Shown: positions 12,049 to 26,900, numbered from the stretch's first letter. The stretch: DNA of 64,000 bases from Talinum fruticosum (GCA_021018815.1 JAITYX010000041.1:2046001-2110000); one strand, 5' to 3'. Notes: generated by a model from the sequence alone, not told the origin. Numbers and translations: made by a program.

Positions 12049-14650
12049 CATAAACTAGCAACCATAAAAATAATAGCATCTTCGCAAAAGTGCTCGTCGT
12101 AGAAATCCAACTTGTTCTTGAGGTCCGGGTAATGGGAGTATAAAATGAGCATAGAATGATTAATTTGAATTAGGTTAATATCAAGTTGGGTCAAAAAGAA
12201 TATATAGCATATAATCGAGTTAAACTCGAGTCGGATCATCCCCAAATTAGGTCATACCGATACCTAGACTTACCATCAAGAAAATTGAAACCCATCTTCG
12301 CCAGGACTCCCAAGAGTATTTTAGGTTGGTACGTTACATTTGGATGAAAATCAGATGGCCTAAATTTTGATACTGATATCTAGTTTAGGTTCGAGTCATT
12401 CGAGTAAGAACAAGCAGGGTTGGTCACACCCAGTAATAGTAACGAGCTCCTCCGATCATCCCTAAAGGGCAAAGGGAAAGCAGGTATGAATGACAAGCCC
12501 TTGATTAATAAGTCTACAACAAAAAGCATGTAGAGGTATAAGATATTAACAACATGGCAAAGAAGTACCCTATCTGGTAGAGGGTGTTATACAGTTAGCG
12601 TAGATCATACGAAGACATAGAGTTGACATTATATCCAGTCAAAATGGAAGTTGCAATTGAATAGTGAAATATGGAATGAATACAAGGAATGGTATGAAAT
12701 CAACATAACTGAGTCATACCCAACCGCCCCAAACAAATTGCAGCAACATAACGAAAAAATAGGAGTTGACGTCAAAGGAAGTTGCAATTAAATAGTGAAA
12801 TGGAATTTATACATCGAATGATATTAAATCAACATATCCAGTCATAAGTAATTAACTAAAAATATCATGGAGTTGCTAGGCAGTCTCGTGGAACAAAACG
12901 CCGTAATAAGCCTCTTTTATTATTTATTAGGATTATCAGCAGCAATTTCTCTTCTAAGAAAAAGAATGATTATTACTTAATTCTCAAAATGTGAATGGAC
13001 TGATTCTAACTTGGCTAAAGGTCAATTCCTGATCAGCAACGAAAAAGAAAATATCTTATCGCCTCTAGATTTTCCCTTTCTTTTCCCCCTCGCCAGAATG
13101 GAAAATAGCAATGTGCTTGCTAAGAGGCAAGAAGCATCCGGACTTACTGACAGAGCAGTTATCCGGGCAAGATCATCGGAGGTTTTTGCAGCGAGGACAT
13201 TGCTATTGTTTTCATCGCTTCTCTGTATGAAAGCAAAAAACAGGTTGAGGGCAACTTTAATTTTCATTTTTGAAATATAAGACTAGAAGACATTGAACAT
13301 CAATAAGCAGAGAAATTCTCTGGGCAGTTAATCTTGTTTCACATAGTGAGTCACCAACTACATGAGTTTCTACCAGATGCTAACTACCAAGACATATAGC
13401 ACATAAAGCAGCTAGTAGCAACCACACACAAAAAAGAATGTGCTAATGTCAACAGTACAGAGATCAGTCTCTATGCTCTGCCACAGTTAGCACCAACCAC
13501 GAGGAAAGGTGGATGGTACTAGAGTAAATAGACCTACAGTATCCAATGGAAAGTCTAAGGAAATAGGCACTTGTAATAGCCATTTCAGTTATAACCACGA
13601 CCTCCTGTTCCCGTCCATCATAGTTTGCTCGTGATGATTTGCAAAAAGATACAGAGCAAGGTGACAGAAGTTTCATGCTCAAATTGGACTTGGAATCTGG
13701 TGATGTAGTGTTTGCTCCACTGTTATTTTCCTGGAACTCCTTTGAAGCTACATCTGAAGTTAATTGAATAATCCACTAATGTTTATTGTTGCTCCATTCT
13801 GGGCCTGCTAGAGCTGTTTGCAGTTGCCTTAGAACTTTGAAGTGCTTGGATGGGTGGTGGCTAAACCTGTAGGGATCATCTCCTGGGTTGGGAGGAAGAA
13901 AAAGAACTTTCAAGAGCATGGAAACGTCTCAGAAGGATGTTGAATTTGTCGATATCCCTTCTGCAGCAATAGAGTTTCTTAGCAGGATGCCTGCTTCCCA
14001 TTGGCCTCCTTTGGATCTCTCTCAATTAATGAAACTTATTAACAATCATTTGACAAAAATGTATCCAATTAGCAAATAATAGCATTTGGCACTAAAAACC
14101 CTGATAAGAGTAGAACTCATGAATGACCAGCAAAATATTTAAAGGCAAAAATGAACATAGTGCAGATACTAAACAGGTTATCAGATTCTCTAGTTTAGTA
14201 AGTTAGTAAGCATGCAGCAAAAGAAGCAAATAACCCAAACAAGCAAAATATAGAAAAAAGACACACAAAAAAATGCATGTACCCATATCTATACCTAGCA
14301 GTTCAAGAGACTTTGCAACTACTGAGGATGGAAACATACATGGTCTAGACATTTGTGTAACAATCTGTCACTCTTTGGCAAAAGAATACTGCAAACCAGC
14401 AAAAGTGGGTATCTTTGAAGTAAACATGAGTAAACCAGATGTGATGCTGGGATAAGTAAAATGGTTTGCATTTGGAAACAAGGGCAGAATGGGATATCCC
14501 CATTTGCAATCAATTTTGCAAGAGCTATAATCTAGCTTTTGACAATGAATAAAGGCTAAAAGAAAGCAGCTACAGGGGTTAGTAGCAAAGATCTAGTACT
14601 CGAACTACACAAATCAATAAGCGGCACACAGATTAAATAAAGTAAAAAGG
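12049..14650. other. Unassigned DNA downstream of the methyltransferase gene
   Basis: No recognisable gene. A diverged direct repeat of about 90 bp lies at 12620-12718 and 12763-12846 (sharing GGAAGTTGCAATT and GAAATCAACATA-like segments). Short open frames on both strands at 13011-13280 and at 13888-14079 match no family I know. The minus strand of this stretch could contain 3' UTR or distal polyadenylation sites of the gene ending at 14732. Confidence 0.4.
12620..12846. repeat. Diverged direct repeat of about 90 bp
   Basis: Two copies start with GAGTTGAC and end with CAGTCATA/GAGTCATA, separated by about 45 bases. They differ by small gaps and substitutions, so the duplication is old. Confidence 0.6.
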
Positions 14651-14711
14651 TTACAAGCAATTTTTTTTTTTTTTTTTTTTTTTGTGTCCTTGTGAAGACT
14701 TACAAGCAATT
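14651..14711 (-). mobile_element. Minimal poly(A) retroinsertion (16 bases plus tail)
   Basis: The perfect 12-base direct repeat TTACAAGCAATT at 14651-14662 and 14700-14711 brackets, on the minus strand, the short body GTCTTCACAAGGACAC and an A-run of about 21-23. This is the hallmark of target-primed reverse transcription: a target-site duplication, a 5'-truncated body and a poly(A) tail. The body is too short to identify its source. It lies 20 bases after the stop codon of the methyltransferase-like gene and in the same orientation. Confidence 0.8.
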
Positions 14712-14731
14712 CTTGCCTGATTGAGCTAGGG

Positions 14732-14914
14732 TCAGCTTTTACGAGCAATGATTGCTAAATTCCTTGGGGACAGAGCAGGATCGAAAATAGGTAACATAAC
14801 CACTTCAAAAGCACTTTCTTGCTCTTGTAGGAAAAGCAATCTATCAAGCAGCAGAAGAGTTTCCAAGACAGGCCCCAGAGCTGCTCGCAAAGACCAGTAA
14901 GGGCCTATAAGCTC
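14732..14914 (-). CDS. Exon 12 and stop of the METTL25-like gene
   Basis: 60 codons and TGA: ELIGPYWSLRAALGPVLETL then LLLDRLLFLQEQ, closing with FDPALSPRNLAIIARKS. This is the normal C-terminus of the family. Confidence 0.94.
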   Translation of the reverse strand, partial: ELIGPYWSLRAALGPVLETLLLLDRLLFLQEQESAFEVVMLPIFDPALSPRNLAIIARKS

Positions 14915-17900
14915 CTGCAATATATTGCAAACCAACTGGTCACAATTTGTCAAGAAAAAATTGAATATATTTAGCAACAATCCAACGTGGTGCAGTGCAC
15001 AGTGCCCTGGAAACTTTGAGAAGCTGCAGTCAATTGATGCCTTCTGAACTTATGACCAATTCATGGACTGCTAAAAGGTTTATAGAACGCTTTGTCCTCA
15101 CTCACACATGTTCTAGAAACCTCGGAAAAAATCACCCATCCCAGCAAACTATTATAAGCAAAGGCACACTTGACAATAAAACTTACTAGGATATGGGCTT
15201 ACTAGAAGAAATGTTTACCTTGGCGACAGAAGTAGCCATGATAGCTCCTTGAGCTCTGCTTAGCAGGTTCATGGCACAACACACAAGGACTTAAAACTTA
15301 ATTAAGAGACAACATTGTATTCTCCACCTTCATTCTGTCCTTCCTCCAACAAAATGGAACAGGAGTTGCATATATAAGAGCAAATGCAGTTCTCTAAACT
15401 CCAGCGTAGACATCTTTCATGACAAAAATGAGAGGGCAACCAAAATTCCCAATTACGTACCTCCCCACAAATGTTCATAGTTCGGAAACAAGCGTTTAGA
15501 CCATAAACCAGCTGCATCAACCAAGTAGCACAAAATAAATTGTGTTGTTGCAGTGCTCTAAATATCCCAATGTGTCATTTCATTGCAGTGTTTTAAAGAG
15601 ACTAAACGTGGGATTGATTCAAAACACTGCCTTTCAGAATCTTCAAAATATTGAGACAAATTTACACCACTTTTCAGAACAAGATGTAAAGATGACATGT
15701 TTTCATAGGAGTTCCAGCATGTTCCATTTTTCTTGTCTCGAAGGTCTCAAAAACTAAAAGAGAAGGTGATTCCATGGATAACCTGGGATGTGCTCATTGC
15801 CCCTCCCTTTCCCTGCTGAGTCCGTCTCCCACGTTGAACAAATCAGAAGAATGATTTTAATAGTTTATGTAAAAGGATGTGTATCTCTAGGGTGATCCCA
15901 TGATCTCATCTACAATAACAAAGCATTATCTCTACAAGACAACAACCTAGCATTCACAAGTTGTATTGCCTAAATAAAAGATAAAAACAAGTAAAAAAAA
16001 AAAAAAAAGGAAATCTATTTCTAAAGATATGAACTACGGCCATCATAGACCTAACGTTAAGTACAAAGGTCATTTGCAAAAATTAGACACTATAGTGAGC
16101 AGCAAAACTCATGCCGCTCACCTCCCTACCGAACAAATCTTCTGTTGGGAGAAAGGAAATATAAAATCACTAAAAAGCAACAACAGAATTAAAAGAAAAC
16201 AACTCAAACACCCCCCTCAACCCATCAAAGGCTACATATCACAAATCTTCCCAAACGATGCTTGGCTATTGGCAGGGTTGCCCACGACTCATGAACTTGT
16301 ATGTTAGTGTGTATAGGCCAACAGTGAGACAGATCTAAGCTTTGATCACTTTCCAATCTATATTCAAACACTGGAATTCAACCTCAATTATGGATGGGTA
16401 AGGAATACCCATATATTCTATTGGGCATTGTAGATGTGAATGTAAAGGTTTGGCCCAAGCATCCCTCTTCTGGTAGCACGCTCGCAATGAATAAAAGCAA
16501 ATAATCCTTAAACCTCAAATATCCTATACTCATTCAATCTCACATGCTAATCATTTTTTTAAAAGATCTGACAGTGTAATGGCAATAAAGTAGATGCTTA
16601 ACACCTCCTCCCTCAAAAAAAGGAAGAAAAAATCTTGTGGTTGCATATTATCAAAGAAAAGACATGACACAAACATAATCCAATGATCTTCCACAGGCTG
16701 AAAAAACAAAAACAAAAACAAAAAACAGAAAAAGGGCAGTGAATGACCGTGGTCATTGACTGCAGTGTAATTTGCTTTTTGAAGATACAAGTCAAACAGA
16801 TTATACACCCAGCAGAACAGTATTCAACATATGAAAAGAAGCACATTCAGGTGCAAGGGACATACAGCAAATGGCTGACACTCCCTCCAAAGTCCTGGCA
16901 AATCCATATCCTCTAGTGGTTTAATTCCAAGTTGGGAGAGACTAGAGTAGCTGAATTTCTCAAACAGATAATATTTGTCGAACCATCCTTCTCCTCCATC
17001 AGAAGAGTAGAATCCATCAGTTGCAGAGTCCATCTCCAACATTGTTGCTGATACATGAAAACAACTAAAACATTACAAGTTCTTTTTGTTAAAAAAAATT
17101 GATGAATAATCAAAATATATCAAAAACTTCAACAAGAGGATATCACCCATGTATATAGCCATTAGGGTTCCGTCAAGAAAAGGCCATGATTGACGGATGA
17201 TTTTCTAAATAGAGATTTTCATAGAAGTGAACAATTGCCTCTTTAACTAAGCAACCTTCACCATTGAGCTCACCATCTGCTTTAATGGTATGAATCTAAC
17301 TGAATTTCTTCAGCTATTTTCCATCCTATGAAAGGTAGGTGTTTTTGTTACTATCTTTAAGCCAGTATTATTACCTTTTTGCCAACCAGAAGATACCACT
17401 TCAATTCTGAACCTAAGTAAGCTCTCCCCTAATTTCCAACCTCTCAACATTATCAGCATAGGTGAGGGATTGCTGCTGCTCCTTGTCGTTATCCACTAAA
17501 TTGGCCATTTTAGAATCCAGGTGATAAAAAACAACTCCGTTTCACTCTTTGCGTTTCAACTTTAGACATTTTACTTTTTAGCAATGATAAAACTAAGCCC
17601 ATAACATTAAGTTCTTCCCAAAAAAGATTTGAGGACTAACAGAGGGTATGACTCGGGATAGGGTCTATGGAGGTCTAAGATTAAGGTTGCAAACCTTAGG
17701 TAGCTAGCTGCTGGCCCTTTCTGTGGCTCTTGAATATTTAGGATTGTTGATGTGTTGTTTGGATTTTATTTATACTGTGTTTACTGAACTTTTGTATGCT
17801 AGTTGTATCTTGATCTTGGTATGTGATGTTATTATCTAACCTAGAATTGTTCATTGTACTGCACTTATCTTTCTTATATACATGATGTTACTTGATATTT

Positions 17901-20900
17901 GTGCTTACTGTTATGTCACCTCTTTGTGTTTCTAAAGATTTTTCAAGTCTACAAATGTTCATCTTTTTTGTGTGTGGGTCTCTTAGAACAGGTCTCTGTG
18001 CAGGTAGTGATGCTTGCAAAGGTAAGGTTCAGCTTTCAGAAAATCCCTTCACCTCAAGCGACATGTTTTCAAATTAAACCAGCCTTAGAAGTATTTTCAG
18101 CAAAGCAATGAGAAATATAACTCCAGAGCTACCCATTCAAGCATAAAGGCCCTTCTAGTTCAACAGGTGAGAATATCATGGCCAGTTACAGGCCCATCAG
18201 CCCCACACCCATGAAAGAGAAATACAACTCCAGAACATCTTGATATAAAGTAGCCATGTATACCACGTCAACCAGTACTACTGCAGATGCTAATCAGGTT
18301 TTTTTCCACGGTAGACTTCTCCATATACATCACGATTCCATAATTCGGGCACATTTTGAAGAACTCATAGAACAAAATAGCCACATTTTTACTATTATCA
18401 CTAGCCCATCATGGGGCAAAATTCCAAAGGCTTCTAACCAAAACCTTCTACATCAACAGACCTCAATGAAAAGCTCTCCCAGGCCCAACCCCGACACCCC
18501 AAAAAAAGGAAAAAAGGGAAAAGATTGAAGGGAAAGGTAGACTTAAATATCTGCCAGTTACTAGAATGGAGATAGAAAACATTATACAAAGGCATGTAAT
18601 AAGAAAAGTGAATCACATGCACAAGGGATGACAGATAAAGAAACCACCCAAGAATGGACTCATAGATGGTCAATTATGGATAGAACAATATTTGAGGCAG
18701 AAATAATCAGAGTAGTTACGACTTACATTCAGCATAACCAGAAGAAGGTAGCTTTTTTCTCTGCTGGCGGCGTAAAGCTTTCCCTTGACGTCCAACAGAA
18801 GGACTACTCAACAGAACTTCTGGATAGTATCTATCAAGGACCTGTGATGGTAAGATTGGAATTAAAAAGGAACATATGATAATCATAAGAAACATCTGTT
18901 ATCAAGGTAATTTTGCTTTGACTTATTTAGATTTTTTCTTTCTTTTTTTTTTTTTTTTTGGGGGGGAGGCACCACAAACTTATTCAGATGGTCTGGAGCA
19001 GGACATGTTAAGGTTCTCTTCTGAGCACTACCTCCCAAGTTCTGTAACTCTGGTCTGAAAAGTCAAGCAATTGAATTGTGCCACTGCCCAAACACCCAGG
19101 ACACAAGAAAATGGAAAGAAAACCCCAGCCACCAAGAGAAACAGAAAAATTCTCTTCAAAGTGACAGCCAAAGAAACTTGCCAAAACATGGAGGATGAAC
19201 CTTTGAAAAAATTCATGTCTGAGTTAAATAATATCCGTAGAACTTACACAAATCGATTTATGTTTGGACAGCCATAATAACTGCCATATCAAAAATGCAC
19301 AGTATATCATACCCATAGACACACACACATTAAACCATCAGTTCAGCTATCTATAATAACTGAATTCATCAAATTGCAAATTAACATAAAAGGATGTCCC
19401 TTTTTCTTAGTAAAGAAATCTTCATCATGAAATAAACAATGAGGTTGAATGCAAAGCAAACATCCTAAGAAAAACTGGACACATTCCACAAAAAGGCTAA
19501 AAGGAGCACAACAACTTCTAGCAAATAAGAAAAGAAATCCTTTTCCCGAAAAAAGGAAATGAAAACTACAGATGATTTATCTTTCCTATGCTGAAGAGAT
19601 GACTCTGCACCAGTAAATATTCTTCCAATTTCTCTTTCCACAAATACCAGGAAATGGCACAAGGAATACTCTACTATAAAGGAATATACTAATATAACTA
19701 ATCTATGGTTGTTGGTTAGCTCAAATGGTAGTGTCTCTAGGAGTTCTACTAGAGCCCTAGATTTGAATCCCGCCTATATCTGCCTTTGCGCCTAATTCAA
19801 ACCCCCCACCTCCCTCCAAAAAAAACAAAAAAAAAAAAGGAAAAAAACGTCCAGACTAATATAAGTCAGTATAACAGATTTAACAACTACCAAAGCAACG
19901 CAAATCTTAACAAACTTACCCCTACCCTACAATAAGAGAGATTAAATCTGCGTAGAAAATGCTTAAATCATAAAATTAAAAAAATCAATTAAACTGGAAT
20001 TCTGTTCCAACTACCAACCATAACACAAAATACAGCAAAGAAAAGACACTACTGAGAATGTTCACATTTTTCTTCCAAGCAAAAGGCCAGCAAATTTATG
20101 TGAGTTATATCCAAAAAAAAAAATTAACAAAGGACATCTAACTTTCATAAAAGATCTCAATAGTCATAAAGAAAAGGCACTGAAAAAAGAGGTTCACTCA
20201 AAAGCTTAAATACAATAACTAATGATGCTAAAACTCGAGCTTATAATTTGATGTTACCCTTCCACATCAAGCTCTATGTCATTAATATGTTCGAGACGGA
20301 TAATGCATATATTTTCTTAGTGGTAAAATTACATAACCTTCCTCACACGCCATGTAGGATTAACAGAGGCAGCTCTAGGCTTTGAAGGGACAGTGGAACC
20401 GGAGAAGAGCCACCAACTTTAAGTTATAAGCAGCTTTTGGTAATAGCGGCTGAAGTAGAGATTAGTGGTTTGACTAGGTCAAATTATTAATGTCACTATT
20501 TTTAAGTGTTAGATAAACTAGTGATTTACAGAGTGATTAAAGGTTTATATAGTGTTTTGAAAAAACTAATGAAATTAGCTCTTGAGAACCTCTAATTAGT
20601 GATTTCATTTACAATTCCAAATTTCTCCTTTTTCTTTCCTAAAAACCTCCATTCGTTGTGTCCTTTTAAGTCTTTTACATAAATCTTCTACATAAACAGC
20701 TACCTTTACCAAATATATTTATCTTAAATCACTACTAGAATAGCCAACCAATAAACACTAATACTAACCTCTAATGAGACAGTTAAAAGCTGGTGAAACA
20801 AGAACCCATTACTTCGACAACTAATTTTACCGAACACACCTACAAGCTAGTAATATAACCCCCTAGTCCATGCAACACTAAATATAGCTCAAACTTTATC

Positions 20901-23900
20901 TTCAAAAACACTATATAGCCCACGATACTCCAATTAATTCTAATTAAATTAATACCCTGAAGTTCAGTCTAGGTAGGTTGCACGGAGGGATAAAGTCTCA
21001 AATGCATGTATGTACAACCTTGTGCCTAAATTGCACTGAGGCTATACAGTCCACAATAAGTGACTTAAAAATAGTACTGCATAATATTTCCAAGTTAAAT
21101 GTGCCCCAAATGACTTTTTACAAAATCTAACCTGGTTAAGAAGGAGCCTTACTGAGCCCTATTCTTTTCAACTTATTTTTTAGTGAGAAATTCATGTAAA
21201 TTCCAATAAGTTCAGAATAAGTTCTAATCACTTCAATACATGTTCAGCAAATAAGTTCAGCAATTTAGAAAATAAGTTCAGTAATTCAACAAACAAGATT
21301 AGTGGAAAATTTTGTTTGTAAGTTCTATGTTTATTTTTAAAATATATTAGTTTTGAACCAAACCCAAAAGAAGTGAAATTTTTAACCAAAAATTTTTTAT
21401 TTTCTTTTCCTTTTTTTTACTAATTTGTGAGTGAGTTGTTGTAGTCAATTGCTTTTGCATTACCAAGAGATGAAGCTCATTCACTATCAGCTACAACAAA
21501 GTGAACTGAAACTCTTGTTTATTAGGTAAAATTATATTACCTGAACAAGAACTAAACGAGGTGTTATGCAAATTTACTTGAACATCCAGGTACATCTTTT
21601 GTCAAACACTGACCCCTTTTTTCACCCAAGAGAATCATTTTTATTTATGGTCAAACAAAAACATCTGTGCTTTATATAAAAACATAAATTAAATTAAAGT
21701 AACCATAATTCATAAATGGTTTTAAAATATGTGATTTTCGAGAAATATAAATTACAATAATATGTGTGCCTTAAGTATAAATTTAAATGTAAGTTCAAAA
21801 TTAGTTCAGAAAAGTTCAAAATAAGTTCTAAGAAGTTTAGTTCATATGAGTTTAGCAAATACAAGTTGGAAACAACATAGCGTAAGTTGTATTTAGAAGT
21901 AGCAATCAGAGAGAACATAAGCATGAACACAATCAATTTAGAATATTGAGAGCGCTGCAAAAGGAAAACACTACCTCCGCAAACCTTATCGTGAGTTCTC
22001 TCATCATTGTCTAACACTCAACACCAATTCAATGTTGACAAGGCTCCTCCATCGGGGTAGTTCAGTAACAATAAAGAAGAATAAAAAATCCTTATAGAGG
22101 CAATACTTACAGCATATTCGCATTATCATCAGTAAGATCTAAGAGTCCATTTGAATGAACTCGAAATCCCCATATTATTGCACAATTCCGTACCTTCAAC
22201 TTATAATGGCCTGCTCAAATTCCTTATGCAATTGTCCTTAGCTTTGTTTTTTATGCAAAGAACATAGTTCTTCCTAGACAAGGCACCCTCCACATAATTC
22301 TAGACATATCGCATATTGTTATGACTTACATCCACAAAACTCAAAAGATCCTATCCCTCGCCCACCACCAACAAAAAAAAAGAAAAAAAACACACAGATG
22401 CCTCATGAGAGGTGTCAGACCAAACATAAATTTGTCATGATGTGATCAATCACCACAAATCATCACTTCGTTTGCGTGAAGCCAAAGGAGGTCAATTTTA
22501 ACTGGATTTATAGGCGAGCTTGTTCCCTTAAAAGAGCTTCCATGCGTATGGGTAGGGCAGCCCCACCCTCTTTTTTCAACCATGTCATTTGCCCATAGAT
22601 TCCCTCATCATATAATTTATTCCCCCGTTATAGCCAAGGTATCCTAATGAATCCCAAGTTCTAGAGCTATATGGGCCGATAGCTGAAGCAATCCATGAAG
22701 TGGATCCGCAATCCTTGATGAGTTCCTCCCCTTTTTTCCGCCTCCTTTTGTATGAAGTTTTGTTGTATCATTCGACCAAATAATCCCGACAAAGAAAAAG
22801 GTTGAAAAGAACACTGTAAAATCAACTTGTAAATGAAACTTTTCTGAGAGGGTGCTATGAAGGGTATTAAAGGTGCAATACATTCAGAAAGGTCTATGTT
22901 AGTTTTGCAACTTCACAAAATGTTAAAAGGGACTTTTTTTCTGGACGAAGGGAGTGTATTACAATATACAGCCTTACAATCAATTACAGCAGACTTGGAG
23001 AAGAAAAGGAGAGAAACTTGAAGCTTCATGTGTGAGTATGCGAACTTTTTTTTTTTTTTTGAATAAGGAAATGGTAATATATTCATAATAAAAACAAACA
23101 TCTACAAGAAAGGATGCTGAAAAAGCATCCCACAAAAGCTATTACAACCCTCCATTAAAAAGCTATGACTATCCACAAAATCAATAACGTTAATAAAGAG
23201 GAACAAAACGCTACTCTTTCGAAACGAAAATCAAGATAAGTTAGCACCATATACCATCTGAAGCGCAGCACGAAAAGAATGCAAATCAAAATTTTGAACA
23301 CCAGCCTCATTCTTTAGACCTTTCCATCTTTCTGCACTCTATCAAAGCAAGGAAAAACAACAATACATTAGAATTCAAGCTGGTAATAATGCTTTAAGGA
23401 TCTAAAAATAATATCTCAGTGGCAGCGACAATAGGAAAATCAAGCTTCCTTTATGAATGAAACTGTATATAGAAGTATACCAGGCAATGCTTCTCAAAAA
23501 ACCAAAAGCCAAAAAGAATAGCAGATTTTAAGGCAAAAAGAACTATATATCCACAAAGACAGCCAATAAGAGCCCTCTGAAAATGTATGAAGATTACGCC
23601 TTGGGGAAGAAGAGGAGAGGGGGCAAGAAAGGTTTAGATCTCAATTCAAATGGTCATATATTTTACTCCAATGTCAAGCCTCCTTGTAACCAACAAATTT
23701 CGAGTCTAAAATAAATATGGAACAATTTAATTTGTATTAATTTAAGAAACTTTTGGCTACAATCTCTGTATTTGTTACAACAAATATAAATAATCTGATT
23801 CGATCTCTCAAATTGTACTTGAAAGAGGGCCGGCGTGCCTTGAATCTTCAATCAAATGGGCTGAGTTCGATCTTGGTTGACAACTTGACGGAGGGCTGCA

Positions 23901-26900
23901 ATAGCTTCAATCTCAATCAAGTTAGTTTGATTTGATCTCTAGAGTAGACGACAGGAATTTGAAGTGCTTGTGGTCTGCTTCCAGAGAGAATTTTCTATTA
24001 ATGATTTTTCGACCCCTTGAATAAGGAGGGAGAGTCCTATTTAACGAGGAGAAGTCCCCCTCCTTAGTAGGGTTGCACTTTGTTTGACTTTTGGGCCGAT
24101 GTATGGTCCTATTGGACTTGAAAGTCTGTTTGAAAAGCCAACTTGGTAATCAATTCGGTGAGAGACTTGAAAGTCCATTGGGTTTGACTTGATAGTCATT
24201 CCGAGCCTTAAGCGGTAATCGTTTAAGTCAAGCTCACTTTAAAAAATTAAATAATTAATTGAGTTTACCTAATATAATCAATTCAATTTATTTTATGACA
24301 TGGCACTTATTTTTAATCTTTTAGTGCCAAGAAATTACCCCCTCGACACTAGGACACATACACAACTTAAGAGTGCTTAAGTGTGGCCGATATCTCAACA
24401 TTTTATTTTTTGAACTTATTGATCTTGACAGGTTGTCGATCAACTTGGCTTGTCACACTCATATGGCCGGTTGTTGTTAGTTGACTTGGTAGTCCACCCA
24501 TTTGGCTTCACGTTGTTAACCTAACTTATTGAGCTGTCAATTTCACGTGTGACGGTGAGGTTGCGTCAACACTTGAGTTACAAGATTCAAAATTTATTTA
24601 AATTCTTTTATTTTTATATTTGAAACATTTGGTAGTCAGCTTGGTAAGCTTGGTAGTCTGCTGTTTAGCTTGTCAAACCGTCAACTTGACACTAAACAAG
24701 TAAATTATGCCAACGTCCAAAATTCATCGCTCATCATTGTGCCAAGATTGCCTTGAACATGTCATTTTAACCCGTAGACACCAAACTTTAAGACATGTAT
24801 CTCATGAGATTGAAATTCCGACTCAAATAGGAAAACATCTCCAAACTTCGGAAAATCACCCCTTCCTTTTTTTTTGACCGAAATCGATAACTTCGACGAT
24901 GAGACACATAAACCAAATTTGGTGCCTCCAAAATTTGCCTTTAAAACACAAGTCACAACCTATTGACACTTCTCCCGGAAGTCGAGCATCCACAAGTGAA
25001 GACAAAGGTATCAAAACTTCGTATTTTTTTAAAAATTGATAGCGTGACCGCTAGTTACAAAGCCCATGTCAGGATGATGAATTTCAATTCACATAGCCGG
25101 ATATTAGGCTTTAATTTATGAATTATCCTTGTCTTCATTTGTTTGCTCGTGACGTTGGATTAACCTCGAGAATGCAATTTGATGCAAAGTCAAATCCTTG
25201 ATCTCGATGATCTTCCCTTTTTTGCGCTTGTGTTTCCATCTAAGTAGGTTTATTGGTGAGTAACATAAAGGCCGTAGAACTTTTGAGGTTTTTAGTGAAC
25301 CCCATACACAAATAAGTGGTAGGAAGACTTTAAAGCCACATATTTAGTATGCTTGAAAAGGTCCGTTAATCTTGATGGTGCCTTTTGTTATTTGCCCCCA
25401 TTTCTTCTTCACAAGGATGGATACTTTATGGTCTTTATGGTCTTGCATAGAAAATAAAGCTGAACCTTAATTGCTTGGAAGCCGAGTGGGATAAATAATC
25501 TTGTCGAGACTTATGCAACTTATTTAGTCACCAACTCGATGACTTAAAGATCTTAAGAATGATTTGAAAGTGTGCACCTTATTTGAATTAAGAGTCTTTG
25601 AAGGTGAATTCAATGTCTCCAACTTAAGTGACTAGAAGTTTATAAGCTAATGACTCGGGAGTCAAAAGGTGACTAAAGATTGTAACTCAAATGACTTAGA
25701 GAGTCCATGGGAACTAACATTAAAGTTAGTACCTTTACGACTTTAGAGTCTCGAGGTGACTTGAAGGTTTGCAAGGAGGGTGACTTGATAGTTTATAACT
25801 TGGAAATTTAGGAGTATGGCAATGACTTTTGATGAATTGAGAGTTAATGACTTTGATAGTTTAAGAGTCAATCTTGCTGACTTATGTAATTTTGAATTTT
25901 TTAAGACTTGAGCATCTCCAAGTTTGATTTGAAAGACTACCACTTCGTTTGATGACTCCGTAACTTTAGTTTGATGACTTGAGTGTGTAATTTTTGATGA
26001 CTTGAGAATCCGGAAGTTTGATGACTTGAAAATCCCAAGTTGACAACTTAGGAGTCTTTAGAAGTGACTAGGAAGTCTACAAAATCAACAATTTTATTGT
26101 TGTCTTCATTGGAAACTTAGAAGTGTTGAGGCATTGGGAGAGTGAGTTCAATGACTTGATAATCTTAAATTTAACTTGGAAGTCTCTAACTTTGGTGACT
26201 TAGATGTACATTACTTTGATAACTTAAAAGTCTTTAGGAACCTTAATTCCTTGAATGTTACTGAAGCTTTGTTGAGAGTATGTAATTTTTAGTAACTTGA
26301 GAGTATGTAAGTTTGCTCGACTTGCAAGTTTGGAGCGTTGACGACTTAGGAGTTTTTAAAGCTGATTTGGAAATCTGGAGCACCAACGTCTTGATAGTCT
26401 TCTATTTTGGTTGGCAATAATAGTTTGGAAATCAATATTTTAATGAAATGAGAATTACATGATGTAACTTTTTCTACAAGATTGATGACTTGTGCGACTT
26501 GTGAGAATTACATGGTTGACTTGGCATTTGTAAGGGTGACTTGGAAGTAAGTTGTTTTAATGACTAGAAAGTCTAAAAGTTTGATGACTTGAAAGTCTTT
26601 AAGGTGACTTGAGAGTCTCCTTGAAGTCTCCTCCGACTTGAGAGCCTACAAGTTTGATGACTTGGTAGTTTTAAGGTGACATAGAAGTCTCCGGTATAGC
26701 TTACTTAGGAGTATGTGACTCTAATGAGTTGGGGATCTTTCAAACAACTTGAGGTTCTACGGGTTACAAGTTCGATGAGTTCGATAAGTTGGGAGTATGT
26801 AATTTCTTAGCTACCTGGAAGTCCTCGGGTTTGCTAACTTAACTTGAAAGTCGTCCGTTGTGTTGACGACACGGGAGTCTTTAGAAGTGACTCGAGAGGC

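Noticed and set aside
13011..13280. Small gene downstream of the methyltransferase-like gene
   Set aside because: Open on both strands over the same bases, with no conserved motif, start context or splice partner that I recognise.
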